Below, piece after piece: positions 1 to 7,306 of a DNA stretch of 17,154 bases. The translations under genes and the position numbers were made by a program. This DNA is from Lysobacterales bacterium. Its GTDB lineage: Bacteria > Pseudomonadota > Gammaproteobacteria > Xanthomonadales > SZUA-36. The stretch lies in NCBI GenBank assembly GCA_026193295.1, contig JAPHSB010000309.1, positions 1 through 17,154 on the forward strand. The letters are read 5' to 3'. Within the stretch, counting starts at the first letter, position 1. Each line of letters starts with the position of its first letter. Below the pieces are notes generated by a model. That model did not search any database. It was not told the origin of the DNA and saw only the letters and a list, made by a program, of their open reading frames with translations.

Positions 1-266
1 TCGCAGGGATGCGGGCAGATGCGCCCGAGCGTGGCCGGGAAGGGATTGACGTCGGTAATAATACGCCAGGCTTGCGCGTAGGCTTCCTCGGCGCTCAGCC
101 CGTTCTTTTCGCGTTGTGCCACGGTGCCGATCCAGCCGCGGATGTCGCCGCAGTTGGCGCAGCCGCCCTGGCACGGGGCCGCCTTTTCCACCTGCTTCGG
201 TCGATAGGAAGGAGTGATGCGCTCCTGGCCCGCTATCGGCGCCGGCTTATCCAGCTTGCCACTCAC
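1..266 (-). CDS. N-terminal part of a GltD-like Fe-S/FAD pyridine nucleotide oxidoreductase (runs off the left edge)
   Basis: Seen: 88 codons read from a GTG at 266. Cysteines fall at residues 32, 36, 39, 84 and 88, with the segments PCQGGCANCGDIRGWI (31-46) and NPFPATLGRICPHPC (74-88). Known: this spacing is the N-terminal 4Fe-4S domain (Fer4_20/DPYD type) of glutamate synthase small-subunit-like flavoproteins, which carry electrons between NAD(P)H, FAD and Fe-S clusters. The FAD and NAD domains would lie to the left and cannot be seen. The GTG shares one base with the TAG stop of the upstream gene, so the two are very probably translationally coupled. This start gives a 30-residue leader before the first cysteine. 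GltD itself is unlikely because no gltB is visible and the neighbours are a cNMP-fold protein and another flavoprotein. The electron partner and substrate are unknown. Family is fairly sure, function is not. Confidence 0.8.
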   Translation of the reverse strand, partial: MSGKLDKPAPIAGQERITPSYRPKQVEKAAPCQGGCANCGDIRGWIGTVAQREKNGLSAEEAYAQAWRIITDVNPFPATLGRICPHPC

Positions 267-646
267 TACTGTGCGCCCCGGTGTTGCGCCAACTCACTGT
301 TTAGCACCCGTATGCGATGTGACATGGTCTTCAGCAGGTTGACAGCCAACAGCGGGTCTTCCCTGATGCGTCGCAATAAGGTCTTCTTGTCGATTTTCAA
401 CACTCGGGCTTCCCCGGCCGCGCGCACAGTAGCAGATCGCACTTCTTTTTCGAACACCGACATTTCGCCGAAAAAATTACCGGCCTCGAGAAAGGCCAAA
501 TGACGCTCGCCGCCGTTCTCTGATTGCAGAACCACCTCAACCCTCCCGGACTGGACAACGTACATACTCTCCCCGGCATTACCCTGGTGGATGATCACTT
601 CGCCGTCGCGATAAATTTTACCCAGTGCACCGCTGACCACTGTCAC
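266..646 (-). CDS. Stand-alone cyclic-nucleotide-binding-domain protein
   Basis: Seen: 126 residues. Nearly all of it is one cNMP-binding beta-roll (about 8-100), followed by a helix (about 100-120). The phosphate-binding-cassette region reads FGEMSVFEKEVRSATVRA (59-76) and keeps the Gly-Glu pair and the Arg (R70) that binds the cyclic phosphate in CRP and PKA-type domains. There is no helix-turn-helix, so it is not a CRP/FNR transcription factor, and there is no other catalytic domain. Its ATG overlaps the TGA of the upstream flavoprotein (ATGA, 643-646), and its own TAG overlaps the GTG of the downstream Fe-S/FAD gene. This indicates one transcript and coupled translation. Inference: it is a small allosteric or scaffolding subunit that gates the flanking redox proteins in response to a ligand, possibly cAMP or cGMP. 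A non-nucleotide ligand, or none, remains possible. Confidence 0.85.
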   Translation of the reverse strand: MTVVSGALGKIYRDGEVIIHQGNAGESMYVVQSGRVEVVLQSENGGERHLAFLEAGNFFGEMSVFEKEVRSATVRAAGEARVLKIDKKTLLRRIREDPLLAVNLLKTMSHRIRVLNSELAQHRGAQ

Positions 647-2052
647 ACCTCACTGTTCTTTACATTAGCATTTTTTTGTCGGGGTACAAGCGCCGACCCC
701 AAGCTGAGTATCAGGTTGCCGATGAATCCCGGGTGAAAGGTGCCGCGGAACATCTCCGTGTAAGGTGCGCTGCCGGTGAACATATTCCATAGCAGAGAAC
801 TCATGTGCGGTCGGGCGTCGGCCCTGGCCTGCTCTTTCTGCGCCATCGTCAACATTGCGCGGCGCGTGATGCGGCTGTTCTTCATGATGGCGTTGGTGGC
901 GAACATGATGCGTCCAACGGCGTTGTCGTTTGCGATGCTCTTGCAGGCGGGCCAGAAATGCTGCTCGAAGTCTTCGCCCGACACGCCATGGAATACCGCG
1001 GCAGTAGCCGCGGCCTTGCCGGTGCGGAAGGCAGCCCCGATACCGTCCTTGTAGAGCCGGGTCACCCCGCTGTCGCCGACCAGCACGATGCGGTCGCCGT
1101 AGGGTCGTTTGCGCGCCCCCAGGTTGATCAACGGTTTGCAGCTGCAGACACACGGCACGGTGTTGGTCGGAAAGGTCCGCCGCACGACAGGATCGTTCAG
1201 AAAAGCGTGCACCAACTCTTCATCGAGGTCATCGCCGACCATCACCACTGTAGCGAAAGGTCCCTTGGGAATAATGGCGGCAAATTCGAACCGCGGTATG
1301 TCCAGCAGAAAGACGTGCACGGAGCTGCCGAGGATATTCAGAATTTCTTCCTCAGTAGAACGGAATTCACAGATGTAGCCACGGGTCGTCTTGGGTGGCT
1401 CGAAACCCGCGGGATGGTCATCCAGCAACTTGATGAAATTGCTGTTGACGCCGGCCGCCACGGCAACCAGGTCATAGGATCGCGCGGAGTGGCTCGCAAA
1501 CTGCAATTGTGGCAGGCCTTCCTGCCAATCCACGCCGGTGATGAGCTGGCGGACGACTCGGGCGCCGCGTTTGGTCGCCATGCCCTGCAGGAAGTCGTCG
1601 AAACTTTCCAGCGGCGTGTCGCCGCCCTCGCGAGGCCCGTTGCCTCGGTACAGCGCCGCGATGCGCTGCTCGTGCACCGGGCTCTCAATGGCAACATCGC
1701 CCACGTCCATATGCACAACGTAGGATTCCACGCCACGCTGTACTACCGTGTCAGGCAGTACGATACCCTCGGCGGACAGGATCTGCACCAGCGACTCTGA
1801 AACGATGCCACCGCAGTGATTGCAGCCGGCAGGACCGCAGTACTTGAAGGAACGGGGTTCGTAAATGTCAACCTCGATTTCGAGATCGATCGCGTCCGCC
1901 ATTTTGAGCAGGAAGTAGGAAAAGAAGGAACCGGCCGGGCCACCGCCCACCACGGCAATGCGTGAGCCGTCCCGCAGTTCGAATTCCGACGCATCCCCGG
2001 TTCCCAGGCCGGCAAATGCATCGGCTACAGAAGTCTCGGATGACAACCCCAT
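643..2052 (-). CDS. Geranylgeranyl-reductase-like FAD-dependent oxidoreductase with two cysteine clusters
   Basis: Seen: 469 residues. A Rossmann FAD motif, VVGGGPAGSFF, lies at 34-44. A second FAD motif, RIVLVGDSGVTRLYKDGIGAAF (321-342), matches the GD...DGIG pattern of the geranylgeranyl reductase/p-hydroxybenzoate hydroxylase superfamily. Unusual for that family are C72-x4-C77-x2-C80 (CGPAGCNHCGG), just after the first FAD segment, and CVCSC at 301-305. They could bind a metal or Fe-S cluster, or act as redox-active thiols. No signal peptide is evident. The C-terminus (about 415-460) is rich in aromatic and hydrophobic residues and may touch membrane lipid. It is the first gene of an operon with the cNMP-fold and GltD-like Fe-S/FAD genes. 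The start at 2052 follows GCGAGAG. A plain isoprenoid reductase role is possible, but the cysteines and partners suggest another substrate. Confidence 0.75.
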   Translation of the reverse strand: MGLSSETSVADAFAGLGTGDASEFELRDGSRIAVVGGGPAGSFFSYFLLKMADAIDLEIEVDIYEPRSFKYCGPAGCNHCGGIVSESLVQILSAEGIVLPDTVVQRGVESYVVHMDVGDVAIESPVHEQRIAALYRGNGPREGGDTPLESFDDFLQGMATKRGARVVRQLITGVDWQEGLPQLQFASHSARSYDLVAVAAGVNSNFIKLLDDHPAGFEPPKTTRGYICEFRSTEEEILNILGSSVHVFLLDIPRFEFAAIIPKGPFATVVMVGDDLDEELVHAFLNDPVVRRTFPTNTVPCVCSCKPLINLGARKRPYGDRIVLVGDSGVTRLYKDGIGAAFRTGKAAATAAVFHGVSGEDFEQHFWPACKSIANDNAVGRIMFATNAIMKNSRITRRAMLTMAQKEQARADARPHMSSLLWNMFTGSAPYTEMFRGTFHPGFIGNLILSLGSALVPRQKNANVKNSEV

Positions 2053-2120
2053 CCACTCTCGCTTCTACTGGACCCATTGATCTGATAGTCTACGGCCGGT
2101 GTCGGCAAGGGGAACGCGAC

Positions 2121-2147
2121 ATGGATCAATTCATTCACGAATTCTGA
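2121..2147 (+). CDS. Eight-codon mini-ORF (possible uORF) before the SRPBCC gene
   Basis: Seen: ATG at 2121 starts MDQFIHEF and stops with TGA at 2145-2147. AAGGGG at 2107-2112 lies 8 nt before this ATG, a good ribosome site. The SRPBCC ATG follows only 4 nt after the stop, in another frame, and has no convincing ribosome site of its own. Inference: ribosomes may load at the mini-ORF and reinitiate on the SRPBCC gene. It could be chance, or the mark of a sequencing frameshift near the SRPBCC start. Confidence 0.3.
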   Translation: MDQFIHEF

Positions 2148-2151
2148 GATT

Positions 2152-2628
2152 ATGCGCTTACTTGAAGAACGGGTGGAGATCAGGGCGCCAGCCCGCCTGG
2201 TTTGGGAGGTACTCGCCGACTTCGGCGGCGTCGACGCTTGGGCACCCTACATGCGCAAGTCGCAGCTGATCGGTGAGCAGACATCCGGTATCGGCATGCG
2301 ACGCGGCATGCGCCACGCCTGGGGTTTCCGCTTCGAGGAAGCGGTTACGCAGTGGCACGATCAGAAGGGGTTTGCGTTCGACGTCCTGCAAGCGCCGTTT
2401 CCCATGAAAGACGTCAAGGAAGTGTGGGTCCTCGGTTCCGAAAACGGCTACACCGTCGTCGAAACCCAGGTTCGCTACGGCGCGCATCTCGGCCCGCTCG
2501 GGTCATTGGCGGATTGGCTGCTGGTGCGCTTTGTCGTGCGCCGCGAAATGCGCGCCGGCCTGCGCGGGCTCAAGGAGTATGTCGAGCAGAAAGCCGCCGG
2601 GGCGGCTCCCGCACACTCAGCGGATTGA
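2152..2628 (+). CDS. SRPBCC (START-like, polyketide cyclase/dehydrase type) family protein
   Basis: Seen: 158 residues opening with ERVEIRAPARLVWEVLADF (6-24). This is the first strand plus helix typical of SRPBCC folds, where 'AP...VW.VL.DF' leads into a hydrophobic cavity. The central strands carry W-rich segments (WGFRFEEAV, KEVWVLGSENGYTVVETQ). A long C-terminal helix (about 120-148, RREMRAGLRGLKEYVEQK) closes the pocket. Length and layout fit a single-domain member. Such proteins bind lipids, polyketides or quinone-like hydrophobic ligands, and no catalytic residue can be named. No signal peptide is visible, so it is probably cytoplasmic. It is divergent from the flavoprotein operon across a gap of about 100 bp and convergent with prpE, with 44 bp between stops. 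Family fairly sure, ligand unknown. Confidence 0.8.
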   Translation: MRLLEERVEIRAPARLVWEVLADFGGVDAWAPYMRKSQLIGEQTSGIGMRRGMRHAWGFRFEEAVTQWHDQKGFAFDVLQAPFPMKDVKEVWVLGSENGYTVVETQVRYGAHLGPLGSLADWLLVRFVVRREMRAGLRGLKEYVEQKAAGAAPAHSAD

Positions 2629-2672
2629 CGCCGGACCGATTTTCTTCGGAAGAATCCCGGCTGGAGCCGCTT

Positions 2673-4547
2673 CTACAAACCCAGCGCTTCCGTAATTTCG
2701 TCCAGTACGGCCGGATCCTCTATCGTGGCTGGCACCTTGTACTCTTTGCCGTCGGCGATCTTGCGCATGGTGCCGCGCAGTATTTTCCCTGAACGGGTCT
2801 TGGGCAGCCGCGTCACGACGACGATGTCGCGCGGCGCCGCGATGGGCCCGACTACCGAGCGCACGGTTTTGATCAATTCGGCCTTCAGTTGTGCCTCGTC
2901 GATCTGCGCATTGGTGTTGAGCACCACGAAGCCCAGCGGCATCTCGCCCTTGAGGGCGTCCTCCACGCCGATCACCGCGCACTCCGCCACCGCGCCATGG
3001 GTCGACAGCGCTTCCTCGAGCGCCCCCGTGGACAGCCGGTGCCCTGCCACGTTGATCACGTCGTCGATGCGACTCATGACCCACAGGTAGCCTGCCTCGT
3101 CGAGAATGCCGGCGTCGCCGGTCAGATAGTAACCTTCGAAACGCGACAGGTAGGTATCGAAATAGCGTTGCCGGTTGCCCCACAAGGTGGGCAAGGTACC
3201 CGGCGGGAGCGGCAGCTTGACGACAATATTCCCCGTCTCTCCGCGCGGCAATTCGCGGCCCTCATCATCCAGCACGCGGATGTCATAACCAGGCACTGCC
3301 ACGGTGGGTGATCCGGCCTTCACCGGCAGGCGCTCAATACCCATCGGGTTCGCGGCCATTGCCCAACCACTTTCCGTTTGCCACCAATGGTCTATGACTG
3401 GAACTTCAAGTTGTTTCTCCGCCCAATGCAGGGTGTCGGGATCGCAGCGCTCGCCCGCCAGGAACAGGGTTTTGAGGCTGCTGATGTCGTACTTGTGCAG
3501 CAGTTCGCCGTCGGAATCCTCGCGTCGAATGGCGCGGAACGCGGTCGGCGCCGTGAACAGGCAGTTGACGCTGTGCTGTTCGATGACTCGCCAAAAAGCG
3601 CCGGCATCGGGGGTGCCGATGGGTTTCCCCTCGTACAGGATGGTGGTGCAACCATGCAGCAGCGGCGCATAGACGATGTAGGAATGCCCGACCACCCATC
3701 CGATGTCCGAGGCGGCCCAGTAAACGTCGCCCGGACTCACGTTGTAGATGTTCTCCATGCTCCACTTCAGCGCCACTGCGTGGCCGCCAGTGGGTCGTAC
3801 CACGCCCTTGGGCTGTCCCGTGGTGCCCGAGGTGTAAAGGATGTAGAGCGGGTCGGTCGCCGCGACCGGCACGCAGTCGACCGGTTCGGCACGCTCCATC
3901 GCCTGCGCCCACGTCAACGCGTTCGGGTCCATTTCAACCAGCGGCAACTGCGGGCGCGAAACCAGGATGCGCGGCAGCTCCGGCACCCCGGCGATGGTCA
4001 GGGCCTCCTCCAACAACGGCACATACGGAATTACCCGCTTGCCCTCGATGCCGCAACTGGCGCTGATGATCATTTTGGGCCCGGCATCGACGATTCGGGT
4101 CGCCAGTTCCCGGGCCGCAAAACCTCCGAATACGACCGAATGTATGGCGCCAATGCGGGCACAGGCCAACATGGCGATGACGGCCTCCGGGATCATCGGC
4201 ATGTAGATGATGACCCGGTCACCCTTGCCGACGCCCTGTTGCGCGAGTGCGCCGGCGAAACGGGCGACGAGGTCGCGCAACTCGTCGTAAGTGAAGGTCT
4301 TTTGCTGGCTTGTAACCGGGCTGTCGTAGATCAGCGCCGCCTGCGCTCCGCGGCCGCCGGCACAGTGTCGGTCCAGCGCATTGTGACAGGTATTGAGTTC
4401 GCCGCCGTGGAACCATTCGTAATAGGGCGCGTCGCCGCTATCGAGCACCTTTTGCCAGGGTTTGGACCAATCCAGTCCGGCTGCCGCCCGCGCCCAGAAG
4501 GCCTCGGGGTTTTCCAATGACTCACGATACAGTTCTTGGTAGGACAT
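2673..4547 (-). CDS. prpE: Propionyl-CoA synthetase (PrpE-type acyl-CoA ligase)
   Basis: Role: an ATP-dependent, AMP-forming cytosolic ligase that activates propionate, often acetate too, to the acyl-CoA. Seen: 624 residues, against about 628 for E. coli PrpE. The N-terminus MSYQELYRESLENPEAFW matches the ACAS_N start of PrpE. Motifs include the phosphate loop YTSGTTGQPKG (238-248), the PrpE-like SDIGWVVGHSYIVYAPLL (280-297), the acyl-pocket region DHWWQTESGW (386-395), the adenylate motif YYLTGD (473-478), the hinge region RIDDVINVAGHRL (493-505), and PKTRSGK (582-588) with the catalytic, acetylatable Lys588. No key residue is missing. GGCGG lies a few bases before the ATG. It follows the dnaQ-like gene after about 100 bp, a gap that holds a candidate activator site (4639-4647). 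This is where acs sits in comparable CrbS/CrbR loci, so regulation by CrbR is inferred. Propionate versus acetate preference cannot be settled by eye. Confidence 0.9.
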   Translation of the reverse strand: MSYQELYRESLENPEAFWARAAAGLDWSKPWQKVLDSGDAPYYEWFHGGELNTCHNALDRHCAGGRGAQAALIYDSPVTSQQKTFTYDELRDLVARFAGALAQQGVGKGDRVIIYMPMIPEAVIAMLACARIGAIHSVVFGGFAARELATRIVDAGPKMIISASCGIEGKRVIPYVPLLEEALTIAGVPELPRILVSRPQLPLVEMDPNALTWAQAMERAEPVDCVPVAATDPLYILYTSGTTGQPKGVVRPTGGHAVALKWSMENIYNVSPGDVYWAASDIGWVVGHSYIVYAPLLHGCTTILYEGKPIGTPDAGAFWRVIEQHSVNCLFTAPTAFRAIRREDSDGELLHKYDISSLKTLFLAGERCDPDTLHWAEKQLEVPVIDHWWQTESGWAMAANPMGIERLPVKAGSPTVAVPGYDIRVLDDEGRELPRGETGNIVVKLPLPPGTLPTLWGNRQRYFDTYLSRFEGYYLTGDAGILDEAGYLWVMSRIDDVINVAGHRLSTGALEEALSTHGAVAECAVIGVEDALKGEMPLGFVVLNTNAQIDEAQLKAELIKTVRSVVGPIAAPRDIVVVTRLPKTRSGKILRGTMRKIADGKEYKVPATIEDPAVLDEITEALGL

Positions 4548-4645
4548 GCTTTTACCGCCAATAGGTTTCAGGGTTGTACAAGGGGCGCCTCACGGGCCTC
4601 GCAACAGCGTAGATCGTGGATCGCCAGCACACCATAAGACTTTAG

Positions 4646-5332
4646 TCAGAAAAACTTCAGATGCGGCGACAGTGCGAGGGAAGCCTCGGACTCCATGCTC
4701 GCGGCGATCGCCAACATCAGCTCCGCCGTGGCAAGTGCGTCATTCAGTGCATTATGCGCCGTGTAACGTGGCAGCCCATAAAGGCTGCGAATCCGGCCCA
4801 GCTGCAAGTCCCCGTGTTTCACCGGTACTTCGCGCCGCTTCCGCTGCTGATATTCGATTCGCATGGTATCCAGCACGATGAAGCCGGGAACGACCCGGGC
4901 CCAATTTGCACAGGCTTTCTTTAAAAAGGACACGTCCAGGCCGGCGTGATGAAACACCCACACCCGGCCCCAGGCGGCGCGAAACAGCGCTTCCAGTCCG
5001 TCCTCGATGGCCTGCCCCTGGGCGACCTCGCTATCCATCAATTCGTGAATGGCCGCGCTGGAGCCAACGGACTGCGCGGAGCTGATCAGCAAGTGCTGGT
5101 TGCTGCCAAGCTGGATACGTCCCCGGTCTATGTGGGTCCAGCCCATGGCGATGATGTGATCCTCGTTCTTGTCCAGGCCGGTGAGCTCGAGATCGACCGC
5201 GATTAACGGCGTGTTGTCGATACGGCCGATATCCAGCGCGGCGCAGGTCTCCAGGTAGTCTCTCATCACCGGCTGCTCGCAGGCGCGAGCCAGTCTGCGG
5301 CAGCGCCTGCGATGTCGCCAGCGCTGCAGCAT
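4646..5332 (-). CDS. DnaQ-like 3'-5' exonuclease (DEDDh family)
   Basis: Seen: 228 residues. Exo I is AVDLELTGLD (45-54, D47 and E49). Exo II is FHHAGLDVSFL (127-137, D133). Exo III is TAHNALNDALAT (191-202, H193 and D198). All acidic residues and the general-base His of a DEDDh nuclease are present. The N-terminus is very basic (RWRHRRRCRR), followed by MRDYLE. That 'RDYL' lead-in occurs in relatives found beside DUF294 proteins, which supports the first ATG. It is a free-standing exonuclease with no polymerase or PHP domain. Known: this type accompanies the actP/DUF294 group in many gammaproteobacteria and is often labelled DNA polymerase III epsilon-like, though its substrate is unproven. 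It lies 49 bp after the DUF294 gene and is probably on the same transcript. Its TGA overlaps the candidate operator for prpE. Confidence 0.88.
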   Translation of the reverse strand: MLQRWRHRRRCRRLARACEQPVMRDYLETCAALDIGRIDNTPLIAVDLELTGLDKNEDHIIAMGWTHIDRGRIQLGSNQHLLISSAQSVGSSAAIHELMDSEVAQGQAIEDGLEALFRAAWGRVWVFHHAGLDVSFLKKACANWARVVPGFIVLDTMRIEYQQRKRREVPVKHGDLQLGRIRSLYGLPRYTAHNALNDALATAELMLAIAASMESEASLALSPHLKFF

Positions 5333-5381
5333 GTCAGGCAGGGGCCCCGGTTGGCAGTTGCGATCTCAAGGCAAATCGGGC

Positions 5382-7205
5382 TCAGTGCAATTGGTAGCGG
5401 GAAGACAGGGCGTTCTGTGCCTCGACCACCAGCATGAAGGCCGCCTTGAGGTTGCGCCGCATCAGCGGAGAAAGTTCTTCGGTTGGCACGAAGTTGCCCG
5501 GCTTCTGACCCGCAACCATCTGCTCGGCCTGGAAGTTGAGGCGTATGCGGTTGATGAGGATCAGTGCATCCCGGAGACTGCTGGCGTCGTTTTCGTTCAT
5601 TTCTCCGGCCGCGACGACTTGCTCGAGGCGGCGGAAGGTGTTGGCGGCAGTGATCCCGGCCTCAAGTGCGCGCATGCGCACCAGGTCGGTAATGGGAACG
5701 ATGCCCCGATGCTTGAGGTTCAGTCCTTCGGTGTGGGAACCGTCATCTTCCTGCACGAAGCGCCGGAAGAATCCGATCGGTGGCCGATGGCTCATCACGT
5801 TGGCAGCCATGAAGCGCCTGAAGATGCGATTGCGCTTGGCTCGGCCAACCGCATAATCGAGCAGTTCGTCGACCAGTTCGCTGTTGCCGCGCACGCAGCG
5901 CATGTCGAAAAAGATGCTGCTGTGCATGACGGACTTGGGTTCGGGTACCTCGATCCAGCGGTCGAAATGGCGCTTCCACTTGGCCAGCGAGACACGCCAT
6001 TTGACGTTCAGAGCCATGACTTCACCCGGACAGAATTCGTAGCCTAGCTTGTCGAGCCCGCCGCAGACGAAGTCGGCCAGCTTCGCGAAATACCGGGCTT
6101 CGGCTTCCGTAGCCCGGCGTTCGAGAACGATGCCGTTGTCCTGGTCGGTCTTCGCGGTTTGTTCTTCCCGGGCCTGGGATCCGAACACCACCCAGGCATA
6201 GCTCATCGGCGGCGGGCCAAATTCGGCCTCGGCGAGCTGTAGCAAGCGTACCGTGAACGCATCGGTGATATGCGTCACCATGCAGCCGATCTGTTCAACG
6301 TCGCGGCCCAGGTTGACGAGGCGCACGAACAACGTGGGCAGGCGCCGGCTCAATACCACCAGTTCGTCGACCGATTTCTTCTTGTAAATGTCCCGCACCA
6401 GACGCAGGGGATGCTCCGATTGCGCCCGCAGGATATCACCGGCCGTAACCAGACCGAGCGGCCGGTCGCCGTCGAGGATTGGCAAATGGTGATAGTTCTG
6501 GCGCATCATCAGCAGCAGGGCCGCATCGACGTCGGCATCCGCGGCCAGGGTCCTGGGATTCGCCGTCATGACCTCCTCGATGGCGGCGTTCGGATCGAGG
6601 TCGACCGCCAGCACGCGCTGCCGGAGATCCTTGTCGGTTACGATACCGCCCAGCAGTCCCTCGCGCATGACCAGCACGCTTGAGACGTTTTCCCGACTCA
6701 TCAGGCGCGCCGCTTCACGAATCGAGGCCTTGCTGTCGATCAGGACGGGATCGCGCTTGAGCAGATCGCGAACGTGTGTCACCGATCGCTGCACGTGGGC
6801 CGCGACGCTCACTCGCTTTTTCAGGTGGCTGCTGAAAAACTCGCTGATCAGTTCCTGCTGTTCGCACAGCGCCTCGAAATCGGCCTGTGACAGATGCCAG
6901 ACCAGGCAGTCTTCCTCGGCCTCGGCGACATAGTCGCGCTGCTCGCCATGCAAAAAGACCTGATGGCCGAACATTTCCCCTTCGGATCGCTTGTCCAGGA
7001 ACTTGTGTGCTGCGTCCACCAGGCGCACAGCGCCCTTGCGGATGATCGCCAGTCCAGGCGGTGGATTGGAGGACAGGATCATTTTGCCCTGCGGGTAGTA
7101 AGCAACTTCCAGCTTGTTCGCCAGTGCATGCAGGTCACCACTCTGCAGCGAGTTGAACGGCATAATCGTATGCAGGAATTCGGCGGCGAGGTTTACGTCA
7201 TGCAT
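5382..7205 (-). CDS. DUF294 putative nucleotidyltransferase with cNMP-fold and CBS domains
   Basis: Seen: 607 residues in four modules. They are an N-terminal cyclic-nucleotide-binding fold (about 10-135), a CBS pair (about 152-262, with SSVLVMREGLLGGIVTDKDL and HHLPILDGDRPLGLVTAGDI), a GlnD-like nucleotidyltransferase domain (about 275-420) with FGSQAREEQTAKTDQDN (341-357), and a C-terminal helical DUF294_C domain. The G-S-x-A-R...DQDN motif carries the acidic metal-binding residues of the fold. The cNMP cassette lacks the usual Arg-Ser-Ala pattern (QRDYVAEAEED), so classic cAMP binding is doubtful. Known: proteins of this layout usually sit beside ActP-type symporters and DnaQ-like exonucleases, which suggests control of uptake or of the CoA ligase. 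Target and modification are unknown. There is no Shine-Dalgarno before the ATG, but a promoter-like -35/-10 lies right upstream. The next Met (residue 15) also lacks a ribosome site. Confidence 0.87.
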   Translation of the reverse strand: MHDVNLAAEFLHTIMPFNSLQSGDLHALANKLEVAYYPQGKMILSSNPPPGLAIIRKGAVRLVDAAHKFLDKRSEGEMFGHQVFLHGEQRDYVAEAEEDCLVWHLSQADFEALCEQQELISEFFSSHLKKRVSVAAHVQRSVTHVRDLLKRDPVLIDSKASIREAARLMSRENVSSVLVMREGLLGGIVTDKDLRQRVLAVDLDPNAAIEEVMTANPRTLAADADVDAALLLMMRQNYHHLPILDGDRPLGLVTAGDILRAQSEHPLRLVRDIYKKKSVDELVVLSRRLPTLFVRLVNLGRDVEQIGCMVTHITDAFTVRLLQLAEAEFGPPPMSYAWVVFGSQAREEQTAKTDQDNGIVLERRATEAEARYFAKLADFVCGGLDKLGYEFCPGEVMALNVKWRVSLAKWKRHFDRWIEVPEPKSVMHSSIFFDMRCVRGNSELVDELLDYAVGRAKRNRIFRRFMAANVMSHRPPIGFFRRFVQEDDGSHTEGLNLKHRGIVPITDLVRMRALEAGITAANTFRRLEQVVAAGEMNENDASSLRDALILINRIRLNFQAEQMVAGQKPGNFVPTEELSPLMRRNLKAAFMLVVEAQNALSSRYQLH

Positions 7206-7211
7206 TGCTTG

Positions 7212-7239
7212 ATTCTAATGGCTGAGCGGCGTTTAACAA
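7212..7239 (-). promoter_or_regulatory. Candidate sigma70 promoter for the DUF294-dnaQ unit
   Basis: On the minus strand TTGTTA (7239-7234), a 16-nt spacer and TAGAAT (7217-7212) match the sigma70 -35 and -10 at 4/6 and 5/6. It lies just after the terminator that follows the symporter gene. Only 6 nt separate the -10 from the ATG of the DUF294 gene, so a transcript from here would be leaderless or nearly so. No experimental support. Confidence 0.4.
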
Positions 7240-7249
7240 AACAACGACC

Positions 7250-7281
7250 AAGAAAAAGGGCCGGTCAGGTGACCGGCCCTT
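7250..7281 (-). terminator. Intrinsic terminator after the symporter gene
   Basis: An 11-bp perfect stem (7271-7281 pairing with 7256-7266) with a 4-nt loop is followed on the minus strand by five T residues. It lies between the symporter stop (7307) and the DUF294 start (7205). It should end or attenuate the DUF4212-symporter transcript and separate it from DUF294-dnaQ-prpE. Confidence 0.85.
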
Positions 7282-7306
7282 GCAGGTTTCACGACTCTGT
7301 TGCGGA

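Noticed and set aside
805..1800. 331-aa open frame on the plus strand, antisense to the flavoprotein gene
   Set aside because: Shadow of a high-GC gene. The minus-strand frame has clear FAD motifs, and this one has no recognisable domain or ribosome site.
2638..2656. Small hairpin with a UUCG loop between the SRPBCC and prpE stops
   Set aside because: Only about 7 bp with a bulged base and no T tract on either side, so it is not a convincing terminator.
3378..4520. 380-aa open frame on the plus strand, antisense to prpE
   Set aside because: Shadow frame rich in Arg, His and Gln. The opposite strand is an unmistakable acyl-CoA ligase.
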